Assembly (NCBI GenBank): GCA_963575745.1
Contig: CAUYUJ010020533.1
Coordinates: forward strand, 62,001 to 126,000
Source of the DNA: Prorocentrum cordatum
Taxonomy: Eukaryota > Sar > Dinophyceae > Prorocentrales > Prorocentraceae
Reading direction: 5' to 3'
Length of the DNA stretch: 64,000 nucleotides
Shown here: positions 56,997-64,000 of the stretch, piece after piece
Position numbering within the stretch: the stretch's first letter is position 1
Layout: every line of letters starts with the position of its first letter
Translations under genes and position numbers: made by a program
Notes under the pieces: model-generated
Told to the model about the DNA's origin: nothing
The model's database searches: none
Seen by the model: only the letters and a program-made list of their open reading frames with translations

Positions 56997-58760
56997 CAAT
57001 TCCAATCCTTGGGAACTTCCCACCGCGACGCCGGCAACCGTTCGGACGGCTCTGACCGGTGCCACTTGGTGACCGTGAAGACAGCGCCGATATCGGCCTG
57101 GCCGCTTTGGGTCGATAGCACGCCCATCTGGCAGACACTCCTGCTCTCCTTTCGGGGAGACGTAAGACTCGAAATCGGGGGACTCGGGTTGGCCTGGCGA
57201 GACCGTCCAAATCCAGGACGGCCTCGTCAAAAAGCGTCGGCAAACCCAAGTTCCGGCGAGCTCGAGTCTTACGTTTCCCCGATCCTTCGAGTACCAGAAG
57301 TCCACGTCCGTGCCGCCAGTGACGCTTCGGATCAGAAAGCGGTTGCAAGCCATCTGCCCCAAGTCTTCCACGGAGGCGAAAATCGGAGCGCTCCAAGGAG
57401 ACGCCAGGTTTTCGTTCGGCACCTGGAATCTCAGGCACCTGCTGTCTGTGGCGTCCTGCATATGCACCGAGAGCATGCCTGGCTCAACCAAGACGGAGAC
57501 GTTCGGAGCCGAGGGATCCAAGTCTGGAGAGTGCAAGTTGATCCAGAACTTGCCAGCCTCCACATCCGCAGCGAAACTACCGTCGAAGGAGTAGGTGGCC
57601 GGCACCTCTGTGCTGGGGTCGCCGCCGCTGTGCTGCGAGAGCGCTGCGCTGTACTCGAACGCGACTCGTCGCCACTCTGCGGAGTCGGACACCGTGGGCT
57701 CCTCCACCATGATGGCCACGTCTCCCGGAAGCCCTAGCACTTCCAGGATGGCGAAGCCACGGCTCAGATTGCGAAGCGCGTACAGGGTGTCCTGTAGCTG
57801 TATCGACTTCTTGTGCACCTGCCGCAAGCCCAAGTGCGCCAACTGCGTCTCCCCACTGGAAGCCTCGGGGTTCTCCGTGCACGCCCACTCCTTGGGGGGC
57901 ACGGTTGTGAACTCCACGTCGTCGGTGTGCCAACGCAGCACCTCCGTGCGCCGCAGCAGGCTGCCCTCGCGGTGGACTTCGGACCGCAGCACGCTGTGCG
58001 GCCTCTCGGCCTCCATGTCAACCCAGAGGTGAATCCAGTCCCCGCGCGCCAGCTGCGCGACGAAGATGCCACAGTCCTCTCCGTCCAGCTCTGCTATGGT
58101 AAAGAAGTTAAGTGGCCGCGTGGCCAAGTCCTGGAGCATCTCTTGGCTCGACTCCGTGAGCACGGGGTAGTCGTACTGCACGCACTGGTGCGCATGCTGC
58201 AGGGACAAATCGACGTTGGCGTAGATGTGTCCGCTCGGGCCCCGGGCTATCACATCCAGAGTCAACGGGCCAACCTTTGTGTGGTTCGCCTCGCCGCGCA
58301 TGCGGAAGGCGCGCCCGTGTGGCCCCGTGAAATTCAGCCGCACGGACCCGTCGCTGGTGCGCTGCTCCCCCTGGTTGAACACCGTCGCGGTGTAGTCAAA
58401 CGACAGGCTGCCCAGCGCCTCCAACACCTCGAGACTCGGCTCCTCGATCATCACCGAGATGTCGCCCGGCACCGTGATCATGGACAGCGTGACGAACAAC
58501 GCAGACCAATCCTCCTCGCCGCAGCCCGAGCGGCAAACCGGGTGGCCCTGCTCGGCGACGGCGGCGAGGACGAGGAGCAGGTCGTTGAGCGCCGAAGACT
58601 TCTGGTGCGGCGCCACCAGCTCCACGTGCGCCAGCGGGTGCTTCACCTTCTCCTCCAGCCGGCACGTGCCGTGGGGGTCGGCGAAGTTGCCTCGGGCGTC
58701 GTCGGGCACGGTGGCGGCCGTCTCGGCCGTCTCCAGCCGCACCTTGCGTGGGCGAGGCGC
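56990..58760 (-). CDS. Protein with two tandem beta-rich domains (possibly ependymin/LolA-like)
   Basis: Exon 58760-57285 and exon 57148-56990 join across a 136-bp GA-AG intron. Two diverged ~230-residue repeats align: LAHVELVAPHQK/LAHLGLRQVHKK, PGDISVMIEEPS/PGDVAIMVEEPT, CVQYDYP/CLRFQVP, EDCGIFVAQ/MACNRFLIR, DWIHLWVD/TDVDFWYSK, and endings EVLRWHTDDVEF...WAC and AVFTVTKWHRSE...WNC. Each repeat keeps three cysteines at matching places. The pattern of a Trp-containing strand, then a variable loop, then a closing W-x-C resembles ependymin/LolA-type lipid-binding beta folds. This is inference, not homology shown. The 5' acceptor (GCGCCAG or ACGCAAG) follows a giant CA-repeat intron, so earlier exons are missing. 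The frame stays open to 56627, but the opposite strand codes better there, so the true 3' end is near 56990. Confidence 0.7.
57152..57282. mobile_element. 131-bp introner with inverted repeats and TCCTT target duplication
   Basis: 57152-57172 and the complement of 57262-57282 match 20/21 (core CGTAAGACTCGA). TCCTT flanks both ends (57147-57151, 57283-57287). On the minus strand the spliced segment is 57149-57284 (136 bp), starting GA after TCGAAG and ending AAAG before GAGAGC. Deletion rejoins DFWYSK with ESRSVCQMG in frame. Confidence 0.9.
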
Positions 58761-58784
58761 TGGCGCGGGGGAACAAAACACACA

Positions 58785-59408
<624 letters not shown>

Positions 59409-59429
59409 AAAAGCATACAAAAAGCATGC

Positions 59430-59720
59430 AAAAACAAACGCAAAAACACACTGTGGGAACAAAAACACTCTGTGTGTGTTTTTGTTCCCACTGTGTGTGC
59501 TTTTTTGTCCCACTGTGCGTTTTTTCCCAGGGAATGCAACGTCTGTGGCGTCCTGCCTGCGCGCCCCGCGCCCCGGGCGTTTTTTTGTGTTTTTTTGTTT
59601 TCGCGCTGCAGCGCCGCCGCCCTGGAGAGAACGGCGCTTCTCCGGCCCGGGGCCGCGACGCGCACACGGCGCGATCGCCGTCGCGCCCGAGTGAGTGACC
59701 CAGGAGCGCGGGGACAGGGG
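59430..59720. repeat. Hairpin with GTGGGAACAAAAACAC stem
   Basis: GTGGGAACAAAAACAC (59453) pairs with GTGTTTTTGTTCCCAC (59476), followed by a related TTTTTTGTCCCACTGTG. The remainder is T-rich then GC-rich DNA with no exon. Confidence 0.7.
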
Positions 59721-59729
59721 GGTAATTTT

Positions 59730-60150
59730 TTGATCGATGGTCTCCAAGACGGCCCCAAGGAGGGGCTCCATAGCTCCCGAGAGGACCCCAAGAGAACGCC
59801 AAAAAAGCCCCAAGAGAGCTCCAAAAGGGCCCCAAGAGGGCCGCAAGGCGCCCCAGAAGAGCCCCGAAGAGCCCTATGAGGGCCTCAAAAGAGGCCCCCG
59901 AGCGGCCTCAGAGAGCCCAAGATGACCTCCAAGATGGCTCAGATAGCCCAAGCTGGCTCAAGATGGCTTTCACGATGCTCCAAATGGCCCCAAGACCGCT
60001 CCAAGAGCGCTCCAAGAGAGTCCCAAGAAGCGGTTTGCGGGCTCCTGAGGGGGGACCTGCTTTGGGCACGCCCCCCCCATCCTGTCATCGATGGCCTCCA
60101 AGATGATCCCAAGAGGGTTCCAAGAGGGCCCCCAAAACTTCCAGAGAGCG
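59730..60150. repeat. CCAAGAGGGCCCC minisatellite
   Basis: Degenerate CCCCAAGANGGC steps on the plus strand, followed by GCAGCAGCAG and GTCCTCGTCCTC runs to 60390. Confidence 0.75.
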
Positions 60151-60289
60151 CCAGCACCAGCAGCAGCAGCAGCCGCACTAATACCTCTAGATGGTTCCAT
60201 GAGTCCTCGTCCGCGTCGTCCTCATCCGCGTCCTCCTCGTGTCCTCGTCCTCGTCCTCCTCGTGTCCTCGTCCTCGTCCGCGTCCTCGT

Positions 60290-60735
60290 CCTGCTCGTCC
60301 TCCTCGTCGTCCTCCTCCTCCTCCTCCGTGCGTCCTCCTCCTCCTCCTCCCACTCCTCCTCCTCCTCCTCCTCCTCCTCCTCCTCCGTGAGAAGTGAGCG
60401 CGGGGCTCTTCAAAGCGAGGACCCAGCACCACAAGATGGCCGGAGAGGAGCACGCTCTACGGTGCACGTGGCCGTGCCCCCGCCCCTGCCACAGAGCCAC
60501 GACCCCCTGCAACACACGCGCTGCTGTACACGCGGCCGTGCTCTCACCCCCTGGTACGCCTGAGGAGGAGGAGGAGGAGGAGGAGGAGGAGGAGGAGGAG
60601 GAGGAGGAGGAGGAGGAGGAGGAGGGGGAGAGAGGAGGAGGACGAGGAGGAGGAGGAGGGGAGGGGGGAGGAGGAGGAGGAGGAGGAGGAGGAGGAGGAG
60701 GAGGAGGAGGAGGAGGAGGAGGAGGAAGACGAAGA
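60290..60735. repeat. CTC tract then GGA tract
   Basis: Polypyrimidine (60290-60388) and polypurine (60560-60730) tracts about 170 bp apart form a large potential foldback. Confidence 0.85.
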
Positions 60736-61014
60736 CGAGCAGGAGGATGGGAAGACTTTTTTTCCGTCGGCGGCTAAGCAGAGTTGGCTGCGCCAGCGCT
60801 GAAGCTAGACAAGGGCACCGAAGAACGAACTCTGCCAGCATGCAAGGGGGAAGGGGGGGGGGAGACAGTGCGGGCTGCCGCGGGTGGGGAGGTGAAGGGT
60901 GCCCCTGGGAAGACATAGGGATGCACGTCTTCACTAGCAGACCTTCTTGTACTCCCCGAGCCGCCTCTTTACCTTTGCTGCCCTGCTGGGGTAATCGCCC
61001 CCCCCCCCCGCGAC

Positions 61015-61155
61015 GCAACGGGAGAGACAATGTGGATCTGTGGGTGCTGCTCGGTGCTGCACCTGAGACTCAATGGTTCGGGCCGCGACTCCTGCTTACG
61101 GCATTCCACGAGCATCAGATGTGCAGACCTGAGAATATTGCAAGCCGCTGGACGT
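61015..61155 (+). CDS. Candidate exon, hypothetical
   Basis: The plus frame reads DNVDLWVLLGAAPETQWFGP then RLLLTAFHEHQMCRPENIAS, with a possible GTGACG donor after TGGAC. The minus strand is also open. Function is unknown. Confidence 0.35.
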
Positions 61156-61297
61156 GACGCTGCTACGGCGACGAGGCCGACATGTGCCCAATGCCAGGGC
61201 CGAAACACGAAACGACAATCGCGCAGAGGAGGTGGTGGCCACAGTGGCTGGATGGGGGAAGGGGGACGACACGCATCAAGACCAAGGCTGAACTCAA

Positions 61298-61425
61298 CGC
61301 GGAACGTCGGCGTCGACCTTGCTCATCGTCCGTCACGGCCAGCGGCATTCGTGGAACAGTCTCGCGGATCGGGCATGGGCCATGAACGAGATCGGCGCCG
61401 ACGAGATCCCGCGACGTCTTGGTCA
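61298..61425 (+). pseudogene. Histidine-phosphatase-like exon fragment (RHG motif)
   Basis: The frame reads STLLIVRHGQRHSWNSLADR then AWAMNEIGADEIPRR. L-I-V-R-H-G-Q followed by W-N is the catalytic signature of the phosphoglycerate mutase/histidine phosphatase superfamily (RHG, His at 61334-61336). An in-frame TGA lies at ~61289 with no AG acceptor between it and the motif, so this is either a decayed copy or uses an unusual border. The rest of the domain is not visible. Confidence 0.4.
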
Positions 61426-61641
61426 TGGTCCCCGCGCTTCCTGTTCTTGGGTCGGGCTGAGCCTGCCCCGACGGGGCGCCTGCTTCACGACGACCCGCTC
61501 GCCGTTGCCCCCCGCCGCGCGGCTCAGCGAGAACGCCTGCACCTCGAGGCTGGCGGCAGCAGGCGGGGGGCGGGCGGCACGAGGCCTCGTGGGGCAGCGG
61601 GGTCGGACGGGGCAGGGGCCACCAGATGCCGGAGCAGGACA

Positions 61642-61809
61642 TACAGGGCAATGTTTGATGCACCGGATTTTCTTAACAAATAGGATTTTTAATCCATGAT
61701 TAAATTGTGGATGACTGTATGCATGAACTCATCGTTGCTTTCAATACTAGATCCCTGCATTTTCAATACATGACCCGCACGCGGAGCACGTACAAACAAC
61801 GGCACTGTA
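61642..61809. mobile_element. MITE family C, copy 3
   Basis: TACAGGGCA to GGCACTGTA, interior CAATACTAGATCCCTGCATT and CATGACCCGCACGCGGAGCA as in the 56-kb copies. Confidence 0.75.
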
Positions 61810-62866
61810 CAGCCTCCTGCTCCGTGGCCGCGCAGAGGGGGGTCGGAGGGCCGCGCCGCACCGCCGATGCATCGCCGACGCAGCGGCGACGTCTCTGCGA
61901 GGCACCGGCGCTGCCGGCGTGGAGGAATCGGGGCGCCACATCAAGCCGCATCGCGACCCTCCGACCCTACCTCGGAGGCCTAGGAGTGAGAGCAGCTGGA
62001 GGAGGGGGGGCGAATGGACCAGGAGGGACACGCAGGAGAAGAAGAGGAGGCCCTGGCCCGGCCAGTACGAGCAGTGTAAGCAGCGGCTCGGTTTGGATTT
62101 CTATTCCCCCACGGTTGTGAGAAACATTTGAATCCGCCGACCACTGGGGGTTACTCGGCGCAGGAGATTCTTGCCAACTTGCCCCTCTCGAAACCCCTCC
62201 CCCGGGAGCTTGGCGTGGCGAATTTTGGGGAGGGGTGCGGTCGGATTCGGCCGGATTTCGCCAGCGGGGTAATTTGCTTCAGAAGTGCACCAGGACGGCC
62301 TCGGACGGCCTCGACGTGGCCTCAATAGGCCCCTAAGCAGCCCAAGTTGGCCTCCACGTGGCCCCGAATGGGCCCAAGATGGCCTGAAGACAACCCAAGA
62401 AGCTCCCACTACAACTTCAGAGGGCGGACTCCCAGGAGAACCTTCAGAAGCACACAAGCCATTTCAATCCGTAGCGCGTGGCATTGCTCCCCTTATGAAC
62501 TCAAGATTTCCGTGTTCTCGCCATCTCAAGACTTCGAACAGCCAGTTAGTATTCGAACGCCATGCTGAAGTAGGACCAGGGGGTCGGCAGTGCGGCGTCA
62601 GCCTTTGAATCAAACCCGAATAACCTGCACACTTGAATTCCGTGTCGACCTGGGTGACCCACCGCAGAGGCACTACTGCACTGCTCTGGAGAGGCACCTC
62701 GTGCCCTGGTCGCGTAACAGCAAACATTATGGGGGTAGCCTCGGGTGCGATCCCTGGGCCCTCAGCCTCAACAGCGGTTGCGAACGCTGAGTTGAACCAT
62801 GTTCAACACTATTCCCATGTCTGCGAGCTTCCAGCCTCGTGTATTGCATTCCTCATGGCCTTCATT
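61810..62866. other. No supported gene; minisatellite at 62285-62440
   Basis: GC-rich DNA after the MITE has open frames on both strands. 62285-62440 is CCTCGACGTGGCC / CCAAGATGG minisatellite. 62450-62866 has weak frames only. Confidence 0.35.
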
Positions 62867-63072
62867 TCAAGTGGCTTCTGGCCGAGGTGCCGACCAGGCA
62901 CGGCTTCCTGCGTGCGCGCAGGTCTGCAAGACAGCCCCCTTCAAGGGGAATGGGCCAGCGTCAATCACGATGTCTCGCGTCAGCTCGGCGGCCCAACGAG
63001 TCCACACGGCACCTGGCAACTCTGTCTGGTCAAACCTGCCGCTCGAGCTGTTTTCCCCGTCTGCTTCGAGGC
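62867..63072 (-). CDS. Candidate terminal exon, hypothetical
   Basis: The minus frame reads FDQTELPGAVWTRWAAELTR then DIVIDAGPFPLKGAVLQTCA and stops at 62867. Third positions are ~68% G/C. The same frame continues after the TGA as NEGHEECNTRGWKLADMGIV, so the stop may be a lesion or an intron may skip it. The 5' border runs toward a GGA tract. Confidence 0.4.
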
Positions 63073-63099
63073 AGAGGCAATCCGGGAGGGAGGGAGGGA

Positions 63100-63258
63100 G
63101 GCAGGGGGAGGGAGGGGAGGAGGAGGAGGAGGAGGAGGAGGAGGAGGAGGAGGAGGAGGAGGAGAGGAGGAGGAGGAGGAGGAGGAGGAGGAGGAGGAGG
63201 AGGAGGAGGAGGAGGAGGAGGAGGAGGAGGAGGAGGAGGAGGAGGAGGAGGAGGAGCG
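63100..63258. repeat. GGA polypurine tract
   Basis: About 50 units of GGA with few breaks. It produces long Glu, Gly, Leu, Ser or Pro frames. Confidence 0.9.
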
Positions 63259-63476
63259 TGTGTGGCAACCAGCGGGCTCATTGGCCGGCGTGCCAGGAAG
63301 GGAGCGAGGGGGCCGGCCGCGCAGAGAGGGCAAGAGGGGGGGAGAGGCGAGAGCACTCGGGCGGGGACCTCTGCCGCGCAAGCGCGCGCCCAGGGCTTCT
63401 GTCTGCGGCAGCGCCGTGCCCTGCTCGAGGCTCCCTCGCGACTCCGCGGGCGCGGCGCAGAAGTTGGGCGTGGCTT

Positions 63477-63632
63477 AATGGGGGGGTCATATAAACGGGG
63501 GGTCCGAAAAAGGTCCCCTTTCGTGCCCCTTTCGGGCCCCTCCAGAGCCCCAGGGGGCTCGTTTAGGTACCGTTTGGGTACCTTTTCGAACCACCCTTGC
63601 CCCCCCCCCCCCCCATTTATGACCCCCCCATT
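63477..63632. mobile_element. MITE with TAATGGGGGGGTCATA ends
   Basis: TAATGGGGGGGTCATATAAA at the left and TTTATGACCCCCCCATTA at the right are inverted repeats, and TA could be the duplicated target. The interior carries further GGTACC and GGGGTC palindromic pieces. 63633-64000 shows no gene. Confidence 0.7.
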
Positions 63633-64000
63633 ACGCGGCGCCCAAAGAAGTCTGCCCACTTGCCGGGGGGGAGCCACCGCGTCGTCCCTCGAGGGCACGC
63701 TCGGGCCTCGGGGAGCCCCTGGAGAGAGGCGGTGGTGCAGTCGGCCCGTGTCATGAGGATGCGCGATGAGGGTGCAAGCGCCTTGGAGGGCCGTTTCGAG
63801 GCTTTTCGTGCGAGGCGCGGACAGCGAAAGTGGCCAAGGATGGGCCGAAGGGGCAAGGATGCAAGGGTACCCTTGGGAAGGTTGCCCATCCTTATTATCC
63901 GGGTTGACTGTATTCCAAGTCGGTGAGTCCCACCCGAGAGCTCCAAAGCGGGGGCAACACCCAAACCGAACTTGAATGATGCACCATATATTTTTCATGG

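Noticed and set aside
57128-57272. Canonical GT-AG intron (GTAAGA donor, TGCCAG acceptor) in the tandem-domain gene
   Set aside because: It also restores frame, but would delete seven codons that match the first repeat and belong to the pre-insertion sequence. The GA-AG borders remove exactly the element plus one target copy.

Overview
This is repeat-dominated nuclear DNA from a eukaryote, most likely a dinoflagellate (perhaps Prorocentrum-like; species is an inference). The reasons are: very GC-rich sequence; few genes, split by short introns; introns that start with GT, GC or GA but end in AG; long CTC/GGA, CA/GT and CG tracts; many short inverted-repeat elements; and the degenerate 'GGCCCCAAGANG' minisatellite. 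I found no prokaryotic-type operon, no rRNA and no recognisable tRNA.

Coding content is sparse. The firm genes lie on the minus strand: a hypothetical protein running off the left edge (1-2269); a Cys-cluster protein (9261-10685); a three-exon gene with a possible DDE/hAT-like region (18108-23384); and a protein with two tandem beta-rich domains (56990-58760). Weaker single exons, chosen on codon composition and splice borders, are at 29915-30126, 46492-46602, 52788-53094 and 62867-63072 (minus), and at 36144-36802, 43930-44333, 44728-44999, 56251-56996 and 61015-61425 (plus). Genes do not form operons and show no obvious functional linkage.

Layout: 2.7-17 kb is satellite DNA, with a CCACACCAGC-type array at 3.4-5.5 kb facing inverted arrays at 11.9-16.6 kb. 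Between them lie a ~170-bp CG-rich tandem array, an 0.8-kb element and one gene. 18-24 kb is the possible transposase gene. 24-33 kb holds satellites, a tandem duplication with a natural empty insertion site, and GT/GC microsatellite. 33-49 kb is crowded with small inverted-repeat elements, GGA/CTC tracts and a TTAGC array. 49-55 kb holds tandem duplications. 55-59.5 kb is the best gene region. 59.5-64 kb is minisatellite, GGA tracts and doubtful exons.

The most interesting signal is a 131-bp inverted-repeat element at 57152-57282 with an exact 5-bp target duplication. It sits inside a coding exon, and removing the element plus one target copy restores the reading frame exactly, as a GA-AG intron. 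It behaves as an introner. Intergenic elements at 35.4, 35.8, 48.5 and 54.2 kb share its TCGGG-like ends and 5-bp target duplications, so one transposon group may supply both intergenic MITEs and new introns here.
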